Notes under the pieces: generated by a model | What the model was told of the DNA's origin: nothing | Database searches by the model: none | Seen by the model: only the letters and a program-made list of their open reading frames with translations | Program-made: the position numbers and the translations under genes | Origin: Manihot esculenta | Taxonomy: Eukaryota > Streptophyta > Magnoliopsida > Malpighiales > Euphorbiaceae | Assembly: GCF_001659605.2 (NCBI RefSeq) | Contig: NC_035168.2 | Location: forward strand, 6,008,058-6,072,057 | Length of the DNA stretch: 64,000 bases | Reading direction: 5' to 3' | In this document: positions 36,142 through 45,248 of the stretch, piece after piece | Position numbering within the stretch: position 1 is the stretch's first letter | Layout of the letters: each line of letters begins with the position of its first letter

Positions 36142-36617
36142 TGATATAACACAATAATCGCCCAAAGTAGGCCATGCGCTGGCACTCATAGATAGGGTCA
36201 GATGGTAAGGGTCTGATAAGATGATATCCAATCCCATTGAGGAAAAAGAAGACCTAGATACTTCAGGTTCCTACAGGGTGAGGCTCCATAGGAAGTTACC
36301 ATTAAAAAGTATTATATCTTAGATCTCCGTTACGCCTACAATCACGGGATTTCCTACCAATTAGCTGGTACTAATAGGATTTTTAGGAGATATGATAATT
36401 AACCTCATCTTCTTACAGTATAAAAATTAATGATCGTAGAAACCAAGGTACGCATTTTTACACAACTACTTTTGAGTTCTAAGCAATTCATTGCATTCAC
36501 CATTTTCTTTAGTTTACTAACTTGAGTATCGGAGTGGCTGTCATAGGCACCAACCCCTTCACATTCTCTTCCTTGCAAAATGGACAATCACGACACAGTT
36601 TCATTTCGGCTATATCA
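36142..36617 (+). repeat. 3' LTR of the gag-only element (476 bp)
   Basis: Starts TGATATAACACAATAATCG and ends GGCTATATCA, retaining the TG/CA ends. It matches 33143-33640 along its length with small deletions. Confidence 0.82.
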
Positions 36618-36654
36618 AAACTAAATTTGAATTTTTTTAAAATTCGATTCAATT

Positions 36655-36970
36655 CTATTTGTTTACACCCACCAAATTATATTTGGAAAAGTATAATCGA
36701 TGTTCAAAATAGTATTACTAATGGTCTATGATGGCTAACTGGAACTGGTACCTCAATGAGAATTTAGCATGACCGTTGGTTGCCCAATCAGGTTGGTGGT
36801 AAGCTATGGAGTTCACCACAAACTCTCCCGGTTGATGCTTTGTTTCATGACTTAATTCTCCTGCATTCTATGTGTTTGAACTGAGTCTTTAATAATGTTT
36901 CTTATTATATTGCTAAACAATTTTTTATTGGTGGAGCTGAGATTATATGGCAGGATGATCCACCGCCATT
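36655..36970 (+). pseudogene. LINE ORF2 fragment
   Basis: The plus strand reads YIWKSIIDVQNSITNGL, then GTGTSMRI-HDRWLPNQ and DALFHDLILLHSMC. These are the post-RT blocks of plant LINEs. Stops interrupt it, and neither RT nor RNase H is attached. Confidence 0.75.
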
Positions 36971-37330
36971 CATTAATTGTTGACCTAGCTTCTATGGATG
37001 TAATTCCTTCTTAGTATTAATGCTGCACGTGTTTGTTCAGAAATAAAGTATTAGTTAATTAATGACATGTCAATAAAACAATTAAAAAGATTAGTTGTTA
37101 ATTAATTAATTATATTTCATAAAATTTAATTACAATTTTGTAATCATATCATAATTATCTTTTAAATTGTGATAAAATAATGCGTAACATATATATTAAG
37201 AAAACGTGTTACATTTATATTGCATTTTACGAAGGTGTAGATTACAAATTTGGACTGTAGTGCACATTTTGTGGTTGAGATATGTGATGCGTACACCTAA
37301 TTTGTGAGGTGGCTTCATTTTGCCTAAATA
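36945..37330. repeat. Duplicated segment, copy 1 (partner 39305-39357 plus 40327-40620)
   Basis: GACCTAGCTTCTATGGATGTA and, further right, ACAAATTTGGACTGTAGTGCACATTTTG-like sequence recur around the compact LINE. In the second copy the LINE at 39358-40326 splits the segment, so copy 1 shows the empty site. Confidence 0.65.
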
Positions 37331-38231
37331 TATAAATGAAAAAATCTTGAATAAATCGGATGTATATTTATCAATAGTATAAATATTATAAAAATTTATT
37401 GACTTAGTAAAAGATTTTAATCGGTTAATAATATTATTGAATTTATTAATAAATTTTAAAATTTATTGATAATCTTAACAAATATTTTATATAAAAATTT
37501 TATCAAAAAATTTAAAATTTATTGATAATACTAACAAATTTTAAGATTTAGTAATAATTCATAAATTTATAAAATAATTGATATTTAAAATTTATTAAAA
37601 ATTTATTAATGAATTTTAATTCGTTAATAAATTTAAAAAGAGTGTTGTAATTACTAATAAATTTTAATTTATTAATAATTTAAAAATTTATCACTAAATT
37701 TCATCTTGATAAATAAAAAAAAATGTTAAAATTTATAAATGGATGATATACAGTAATAGTTACATTCCTAAATTTAAAAAAAAATTCATGTCTTTTTAAA
37801 ATTCACGTTTTTCACTTATCAATAAAAGATAAATTTATTAATATATATATTTTTAATCGATTGATAATTTTTCTTTATAAAATTTAGTGATGGATAGCAA
37901 ACTCATTTGCTAAATTCACTAGTAATACATATTTGTAAAATATGATATCTTTTATTTTTTATCATTCATTTATTTTATTATTTTACTTTCTTTCATTTTT
38001 TTTTCTTTCCCTATTTTTTCATTTAACTTTTTTATCTCTTAATTTTTTTCTATTGTTTTTTTTATACTTTTTCTCTTTTTTTACTCTTTTTTTTTTCTTT
38101 CTATTTTTATTTTTCTCCATAATTTTATTTTTAATTACATTCTTTCAATTTCTATAATTTGTTATTATGGAATTTTCAGGAAAAGAAAAGCAGTTAAAAG
38201 AAAATTTCTCCATTTCTTTATAAAAAAAAGA
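37331..38231. other. AT-rich region without a gene
   Basis: Repeated AAATTTATTGATAA-type motifs (37380-37720) and a T/C-rich stretch (37960-38150). Nothing codes convincingly. Confidence 0.6.
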
Positions 38232-38423
38232 GAAAATTGCAAATTCCTTGGATAAGTATATAACCAACAAATGAAGAAAGATACAAATGAAGCATGTATA
38301 TATTTGAAAGATTAAATCGATTTTGTATGAAGCTTTGCCTATGGATCGATCTTTCTTTCTCCTTTCTGCTTCTGCTAAATGGATATGCAATATCTTTTTT
38401 TGTTTCCCCATAGACATGCATGA

Positions 38424-38648
38424 TCAAGTACTTCTGCTTTTGATAATAGCAGCAGCAGCCTTATTGGCGTTATTGTTGGCTGAAAGAACAAGGCTTAAGC
38501 TTGTAGGATGTTTAAGATCATCGGAGATGTCTCGCTTCTGAATCTGCAGAGGAAGAGCTGATTTCTGGGCAGTATCTACACGAACTGATTGCGGACGTGG
38601 GTAGAAGAAATCAGTTGGGAAAAAGTAGTATTGTTGAAGACCAGCCAT
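38424..38648 (-). CDS. 74-residue protein of unknown function, copy 2
   Basis: Starts MAGLQQYYFFPTDFFYPRP, like copy 1, and has the same length. Differences are scattered single residues in the C-terminal half (for example DISDDLKHP for DTSDDRQHS), while the first 30 residues are identical. This uneven pattern suggests constraint on the aromatic N-terminus. The TATA box at 38801-38807 is 153 bp upstream, as in copy 1. No family is recognised. Whether both copies are expressed cannot be told from sequence. Confidence 0.6.
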   Translation of the reverse strand: MAGLQQYYFFPTDFFYPRPQSVRVDTAQKSALPLQIQKRDISDDLKHPTSLSLVLSANNNANKAAAAIIKSRST

Positions 38649-38800
38649 GGATTCTCTCTCTCTGTGTGCAGCTGAAGATCAAGATTCAAGGAACTTAGTT
38701 TCAAGAACAAGAACAAGAACTAAAGCAGGAGAGCTGTGCTTAGAAGAAAAGGAAAGAAATAGAGGATTCTTGGGTGGAGGCCATAGTGGCTTCCTACTCT

Positions 38801-38807
38801 TTATATA
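38801..38807 (-). promoter_or_regulatory. TATA box of the small-protein gene, copy 2
   Basis: TATATAA on the minus strand with the same flanks as at 28741-28747. Confidence 0.6.
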
Positions 38808-39357
38808 GAGAAGAGGAACGAAATTCTTTATAAAAATATTAATTAATTTTCACAGTAACTTGGATTTTCAGTCTATTTTCTATTTCTTTGTTTATTGTTT
38901 GTTTCTTCATGGGTGGAGATTTTGTTCTCAAAGGATTCTCTGAACTGTTAAGTGGTTTAGATTAATGCTTGACTTGAAGAAGTTGGTTTTTATATTGTGG
39001 CCACATGAACCACAATGGAAATTAGGTGTGCACATCACATGATCTAATTACAAAATTTATTAATACACGGGAATTATGATTATATTATAGGACAACTTTT
39101 ACCTAAATTGTCTAATCTTTAATAGGATTTGTTGAATCTTGCTCAGACCACAAATAATATTCATCATGCTGTAGTTTGAGAGATTGATGCAACTCTGATT
39201 AATTTTTAAAAATATTCCGTGCTGAATTTAAATTGGAAATCTTTAATCAAGAAAAAAGAGATTTGCGCCATCACATCTCACTCTTTAAAAATTCTTTTAA
39301 ATATATAATCGAATGATCCTCCGTCATTCATTGTTAACCTAGCTTTTATGGATGTAG

Positions 39358-40326
39358 TTTTTTTTTTTTTTAAGTAAAACTACTTATTATATTAATAAAA
39401 TTTCATCAAACAAATATGAATATTATCCCAAACAGAGAGACGATTATGCTCGGTAGATTCTCTAACCAAAATATGAGCAGCTAAAATAACATTACGACGA
39501 ACCCATTTAACAGAAATATTAGTTCTAGAGTCTATCAAAAATTTATAATCATTCAAAATTAAATCCCTGCATAAAATAATTTGGCAAAAATGTTCATCAA
39601 GTGCCTGTCTAAACCCCTGCATAAGATAATTTAGCAAAGATACTCCTCATTCTTTCTCATCTCTCAAGCATGAATCATTAAAGTCTCCCGACCAAAGCCA
39701 CAGAAGAGAGTTTCTACGAGATAAAGCTCGAATAAGGTTCCAAGACTGACGCCGTCGTTGCGATTCCAGAAATCCATAATAACTAGTAAACATCCATTGA
39801 ACATTAACAACCGAATCAATAAAATTTGAAGAAAAGTCAACCACAAAAACAGACTACTCTTCCACATTAATGAAAGGTCTCCTCCCAATCCTTGTCTATT
39901 GACTGAGAAGCAACTATCAAAATGTAAAAAATTATGAAAAAATTCCATACGAGAACTAAGAGTTTTTGTTTCCATCAAAAATAAAATGTTCGGCTTGTAA
40001 CTAGAAACTAAATCCTTCAATGCAATAACTGTCCGAGGATTGCCGCCATAAATCTGCCAAAGAGGTTTGCATATTCTGAAAATTGATTGGATTGTATATG
40101 AGAAACATCCCCACTATACAGAAATCATAAGTGACGATCAAAATATCTCTGGAGGTCTTATTAGAGATAACAATATCTTCTTTTTCATCGATAGTCATTT
40201 AATACAGATCGTCTTCCATGAGGAAGGGAAAGAATAAGTTAGATTTAAGGAAGAGGAAAAGACGATAACATTGAATCACAAAAGGACCACAAAGGAAAAC
40301 TTGTGTCGAAAGTAATGCAATTATGG
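39358..40326 (-). mobile_element. Compact, internally deleted LINE with both ends retained
   Basis: On the minus strand the order is: 5' leader (about 125 bp), LINE ORF1 start (ATG at 40198, MTIDEKEDIVISN and DLCL-like block, about 50 codons), then directly the endonuclease start of ORF2 (ALKDLVSSYKPNILFLMETKT, about 40040 leftwards) through the GDFND motif (about 39670). Next comes an immediate jump to the end of the RNase H domain (SRTNISVKWVRRN, RESTEHN; 39392-39640), a short 3' UTR and a 14-15-base A tail (plus-strand T run at 39358-39372). Most of ORF1 and all of RT are gone. TATGGATGTA on the left and TATGGATATG on the right are a probable target-site duplication. Confidence 0.75.
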
Positions 40327-40759
40327 ATATGTACTTTAAAACATTAATTAGTTAATGATATGTCATATAATTTAATTACAATTTTATGATTATATGATAT
40401 TTACTTTCTAAAATAATGCGTGACATATTGAAAATTGAATATTAAATATATATAATAAGAAAACATTTAACACATTTATATTAACTTTTTTTAATAAAAT
40501 TAAAAAAAAAAATATTTCCGAACGAGTAGGATACAAATTTGGACTGTGATGCACATTTTGCGGCTGAGATCTTGTGATGGGTACACCTAATAAGGTGGTT
40601 TCATGTGGCTCAAATATAAAAGCAAACTTCAAGTCAAAAACTAAATTAAACCCATTAAACAGTTGGAGGATCTCTTCGTCTACCAAATCTAAAATAATAA
40701 TAATAATAATGATAAACTACAAAATTTAATTTCTACCACAAAAAATTACTGGCTCTCCG

Positions 40760-41130
40760 ATGGTCTTAAGCTTGTTGAGAGTGCCATTAAGAGAGTTCCA
40801 GGTAAGATGATGAATGACACGGTGAACAAATATATCGAGAGCAACGAGGTTTGGAACTAGCAGTCTTTTAGCAAATATTTGCTGTTTCGTCTATCCTTTT
40901 TCTCTCGGCAATTCCTGTACCTTCTCTTTTGTTGGGTCCGAATACGATAATTTTGCAAGCGTCCAGCTCTGGCAACTTCTCTATCAAAACGGCTTATTGG
41001 TGGCTCGTGAAAGGCTATGATTGGCAGAATGACCAGAAATAGCGTCTGGCTTGGAAATGGAATGGACCGCAATGCATTTGCATGTTTATATGGCTGGCCC
41101 TCTATGACCGTGTGCTCACAAACTCGGAGA
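40760..41130 (+). pseudogene. LINE ORF2 fragment (zf-RVT region)
   Basis: The plus strand reads IPVPSLLLGPNTIILQ, SSGNFSIKTAYWWLVKGYDW and then WKWNGPQCICMFIWLALYDR. This is the reverse-transcriptase zinc-binding-like region that follows RT in plant LINEs. Stops interrupt it. Confidence 0.75.
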
Positions 41131-41390
41131 GAGTTATTTTGATAAGCATATGATTTTATTAATATAAAGACCAGGAAAAACTTAGCATGACCATAGATTC
41201 TATCCAAAACACAACCTCTTACAATCACCCTAAACCAATGGTATGGCTTCTTCCCTTTCAAGACTTTTTTGGCTAGAATATCAGCTACAACATTGGCTTT
41301 TCTGTGAATGTGATAAAAAGAGATAGGGGAAGAGAGGACAAACTATTAAGGATGAAATTGATGACTCCATTCAGCCTCCAAGGGACAGAG
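41131..41390 (-). pseudogene. LINE RNase H 3' fragment
   Basis: The minus strand carries FYHIHRKANVVADILAKK, matching the end of the RNase H domain of plant LINEs, followed by 3'-flank-like sequence. It lies tail to tail with the plus-strand fragment at 40760-41130. Confidence 0.6.
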
Positions 41391-41419
41391 TTAGAATGGT
41401 TAACCCATGAGATTGCATT

Positions 41420-43440
41420 CTGCGAATATGCCTACTCTCGCACATCTCCTGTTTGCAGATAATACCCTTCTTTTCGGGAGAGCCTCTATTGAAGAAGCAA
41501 CCAAGTTTAAACTTATAATTGAGAATTACAGCACTGCTTCTGGGCAATGAATTAATCTGCAGAAGTCTGATATATATTTCAGCAAATATAACTCTATACT
41601 GTTCCAAAAGCAAATTGCTGATATTCTTGGTATTCCAACGTCTACTATGCTTTCTCGTTATCTTGGATTGCTTGTTTCTTGGAGGAGGTCTAAATATCAA
41701 TCCTTGCAATTCATCAAAGACAGAGTGTGGCATAAATTGCAAAGCTGGAAATGTAATTTATTATCTCTTGCAGGTAAAGAAATTTTGATAAAGGCAGTAG
41801 TCCAGGCCATCCCATCCTATGTTATGTCGGTTTTCTTGCTGCCATTAAATTTTATTAATGACATCCAAAAACTTGCAGCGAGATTCTGGTGGCCAAAAAT
41901 CTCTGGATATCTCAAATATTCATTGGATTAATTGGAAGAAGCTTTCATGAAGTAAGAAGGATAGAGGATTGGGGTTCAAGGATTTGCACCTATTTAATCT
42001 CTCATTGTTGGCAAAATAAGCTGGAAAATTAACGTAGGATTCGATATCTTTATAGGCAAGGTTGTTAAAGGGAAGATATTTTCCTTCATCAAACTTCCTG
42101 GAGTGCAACCAAAATGGTAAGCAATCTTGGGGATGGAGAAGCTTGTTAGCAGGAAGAGAAGCAATCAAACAGGGTAATCGATGGAATGTTACAGGTCCTT
42201 CTTTTCTGAATATTTGGGAGGAAGCCTGGATTCCCACCCTTCCAAACTTTAAAATCACTAGTGCACGTCCTCGAGATAGTCTAGTGGTATATGTATCTGA
42301 TCTAATCAAGCAGGGCACTACTCAATGGGACATGAACATACTTTTTGCATGCATCTTTCTCTCCACAGGAATGCTTGGAAATCAGCAAAATCGTTATAGG
42401 GGCTGTTCCGAGAGAACCAAAGTTAGTATGGCATTTTTCAAGATCTTGCACTCCCACTGTAAAAGAGGTGTACAGGTTCTTGAAGAAAACCCAATATGAA
42501 AATGAAGGGAGGCAAGTCCCGTCCTCCTCCTTCCAGCTGCCAGACTCTTTTTGAAATAGGTTGTAGTCTTTGGATGTCTCTCCTAAAATCAAAATATTTT
42601 TGTAGCGTGCATGTACAAATTCTCTTGCATCAAAGATAAACTTGTATAAGAGAAAATGTAGTGACTCTCCTTTATGCCCACTTTTCCAACAAAAAGAAGA
42701 ATCTATAGAGCATATGTTATTCTTCCGTCCTCATGCTCTTATGACTTGGTTTGGTTTGGTTCTTCTTTAGGATTCAGGCCTCGAGAGAAAGGTTTTGTAT
42801 CTTTTTTATAGTGGTAGAAGGATATTCAATTATCTTTTAATTTAGTAGATGACAGAGAATTCAAGCTAACTAGTATTGTATGTTGGAATATTTGGAAGGC
42901 CAGAAATGCTGCAATTTTTGAGGGGGTTGATCCTAATCCTGTGTATACGATTAATAGAGCCCAGAATGAATTTGAATAATTGCTTTCTTTGGCTACTCAG
43001 CAAAATCATTCTAGGATTCTTCCTCAAGCTGGAAGTTAGAGCCCTCCCCCTGTGGGTGTTCTGAAATTTAATATTGATGCCTCGTTCTCTCAGACTACTT
43101 AAGAAGCAAGCTTTGGCATCATCATACGAGATTTCAGAGGTGTGTTTTGCAGCTAATTTTGTTTGTTTTTGTGCTTTAGTAGCTGAAGGTGTTGGTCTTC
43201 GGACAACAATTTAATTTGCTGTTTCAAGGAACGTTGAATGTTCAATCTTGTTCGTTGGAATTTGATTCTTTGATGTTAAAGCAATATATTTCGGGCTTGG
43301 ACTCAGATCACCTCTGGAATTAGCCGCAATCATTCAAGATATTCAAGTTTTGCTGTCAACGCATCCTTCTTTTTCTATCCTTTTTGTTCCAAGAGCGGTA
43401 AACGGATGTGCAGATTGGTTAGTCGGAGCTGTTAGAAGCT
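41420..43440 (+). pseudogene. LINE ORF2 relic: RT end, zinc-binding region, RNase H
   Basis: RT catalytic block HLLFADNTLLF (41440-41475) has Asn where FADD is expected. It continues SRYLGLLVSWRRSKYQSLQF, DRVWHKLQSWKCNLLSLAGK and AIPSYVMSVFLLP to ARFWW (about 41895). Then come SLLAGREAIKQGNRWNV (42150), a zf-RVT block PLCPLFQQKEESIEHMLFF (42680), IWKARNAAIFEGVDPNPVYT (42890) and RNase H pieces KFNIDAS (43065) and FVPRAVNGCADWLVG (43390-43430). Frameshifts and stops are frequent, so the copy is inactive. Confidence 0.82.
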
Positions 43441-43519
43441 AACCTTTTATGGCCTGGATGGGTTTTCAATCCACCTTCATCTGTGTAATCTGTGTAATCT
43501 GTTAGTTGTTGGGATTAAA

Positions 43520-43795
43520 ACAAAATTGATTAAATTTCACTCACTCGAAAAATATAATTCAAGAAATAAGAGGTATTTTCATCTGTGTAATATCTTAAAC
43601 ATAGATAGACCAAGTGTTTTTTAATTTATTGTTATAATTAAAAAAAAATCGATCAAATTAACTTTTAATCTGTGTAATATGTTAAATATAGATAGGCTAA
43701 GTATTTTTTAATTTGTTGTTGTAATTAAAAAAATTGATCAAATTTCACTCACTCAAAAAATATAATTCAAGAAATAAGAAAATTAAAAAAATCCT
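43520..43795. repeat. AT-rich repeat units sharing TTCACTCACTC and CTGTGTAATATGTTAA
   Basis: Two tandem-like units here and a third at 44445-44570 share AAAATATAATTCAAGAAATAAG, CTGTGTAATATG and TTTTTTAATTTGTTGTT. They flank both SINE-like copies. Confidence 0.6.
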
Positions 43796-43799
43796 GCTC

Positions 43800-43911
43800 C
43801 TAGTTGATATAAGGAAGAATGGAATAGAATAAATTTTGTCTGGAAGGGGCTTGAAACTCATGACCTTCAAACTCATAAGACCAATGCTCTAACCAATTGA
43901 GCTATAAGACC
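43800..43911 (-). repeat. tRNA-derived SINE, copy 1
   Basis: The minus strand starts GGTCTTATAGCTCAATTGG (an A-box match: TAGCTCAATTGG), keeps a D-arm GCTC/GAGC pair, an anticodon-arm-like CTTATGA loop and a B-box-like GTTTCAAGCCC. It then runs into a non-tRNA body (AAATTTATTCTATTCC). The second copy at 44360-44446 shares the same body, which marks a SINE rather than a tRNA gene. Confidence 0.6.
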
Positions 43912-44359
43912 ATTAGCTATGAAGATATAAAATTATTATTTGTGACTTACTAGTACCCAAAAAAAATTTGGGTTTCAAATACAGCAAAAGCTTATACTCT
44001 GGCCTCACTTGCTCATATAACAGGTTTCTACTCCTTACAGGTGAAAAGTGACAGCCTATCTAACATGTTGTTAGAGAAGCAAATATTATTACTCATTGTA
44101 CTTTTAAAGTAATTCTTTATTAGTGAAGCTAAGATTATATGGATGGATAGATCCTCAGCCAATGTATTTTCAAAAAAATGGGAGATTTATTATTTAGTTC
44201 TTAGATATTGACCATTATTAACAAGTCAGTTCCTGCATTTTTAGAAATCTATTAAAACATCATTATTTTTTGTCTCCATAAACAAAATAGTCATTCCATC
44301 TATTTCTGCCGTTAAAAATATAGTAGTAAAAAGACCAAATTACCCTTTTTCTTTTTCTT

Positions 44360-44446
44360 ATTCTTCAAGGAAGAATAGAATAAAATAATTTGGTCTCGAC
44401 GGGGCTCGGACTCGCAACCTTCGGCTCATAAGATGAATGGTCTAAA
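44360..44446 (-). repeat. tRNA-derived SINE, copy 2 (5'-truncated)
   Basis: Minus strand: CATCTTATGAGCCGAAGG, then B box GCGAGTCCGAGCCCC and body AAATTATTTTATTCTATTC. The A-box half is replaced by the AAAATATAATTCAAG repeat. Confidence 0.55.
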
Positions 44447-44569
44447 AATATAATTCAAGAAATAAGAAGTATCTTCATCTGTGTAATATGTTAAACATAA
44501 GTAGAGCAAGTGTTTTTTAACTTGTTATTGTGATTTAAAAAAATGATCAAATTTCACTCACTTAATCTC

Positions 44570-45237
44570 ACGAGCCCAAGCTTTGGCACTCACCCGAGAC
44601 CGTGTGACACTTGACTTGAACACTACCAAGGCAAGTCAGCCAATATATCTACACGTTGATCTGCACAACGAAACATGTCAGTTAGCCAATAGGCTAGAAT
44701 GTTATTAAAGCGAGCAATATATATATGTATCCAGCGGGTATAAGCATCAAACAAACATAATGGCATAAGCAACCCAAACATCGCATGTAGGCACAGAGAT
44801 TTTAATAAAAAGGCTACTCATTTCATTCTAGGGGCAAAACAGTCACTACACAATTTGACACAACGATCCTCACACCACTTGTAGACAGGGGGAACGCCTA
44901 CAAGGGGTAGAGGCACAGCATAGGGACTCAGTAGGCCTACGGTGGCCAGCTGGGCCCAGTCCTCACTGGTGGCCAGCTAGGCCCAGTCCTCACTGGTGAC
45001 CAACTAGTCACTCCCCCCTAAAGAGCCTTAGGAACAAATTGAGCTGGGGCAGGAGGAGACATCAATATGTCTGATGTGACATCCCCCCCTTAATAATTAC
45101 ATGGAAATGAATTAAAAGAAACCAACATGACTCTTTTGATACTACTATTTTATACTAATTTCTACCCATCTCGTTTCTAAGAAATCCCATATTGAGAAAA
45201 TTACATTTTAGTCCCTCAAAATTCTAGACCCCTAACA
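44570..45237 (-). repeat. 3' LTR of a Galadriel-like chromovirus relic
   Basis: On the minus strand the LTR begins TGTTAGGGGTCTAG at 45237, directly after the polypurine tract GTGGGGGAGAG (45238-45250). It contains three tandem copies of a GGCCAGCT-GGCCCAGTCCTCACTGGT unit (44940-45005). The far end is not sharply defined; 44570 is approximate. Confidence 0.6.
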
Positions 45238-45248
45238 CTCTCCCCCAC

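Larger units (their letters stand above)
33143..36617 (+). mobile_element. Gag-only, pol-less LTR retroelement with 3' tandem repeats
   Basis: Two LTRs (33143-33640 and 36142-36617) enclose a 2.5-kb interior. The interior holds a damaged gag (33770-34735) and then tandem arrays to about 35800. No protease, RT or integrase is present, so it must have depended on proteins in trans. Gag with 3' tandem repeats is reminiscent of Tat-lineage Ty3/gypsy derivatives; that affiliation is inferred. Five bases flanking the LTRs (GAATC and AAACT) do not match, so no target-site duplication is seen. Confidence 0.78.
38232..38945. repeat. Duplicated segment, copy 2 (partner 28195-28900)
   Basis: Same gene, UTRs and promoter as copy 1. 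Similarity ends near GGTGGAGATTTTGTTCTCAA. Confidence 0.85.

Noticed and set aside
40857..41261. Possible host gene on the minus strand (134 codons)
   Set aside because: The plus strand of 40860-41130 reads as a LINE ORF2 fragment and the minus strand of 41131-41390 as LINE RNase H; the long frame merely bridges the two.
43846..43911. Functional tRNA gene on the minus strand
   Set aside because: A and B boxes are present, but I could not find a matching 7-bp acceptor stem, and the downstream body is shared with a second, truncated copy, as in SINEs.
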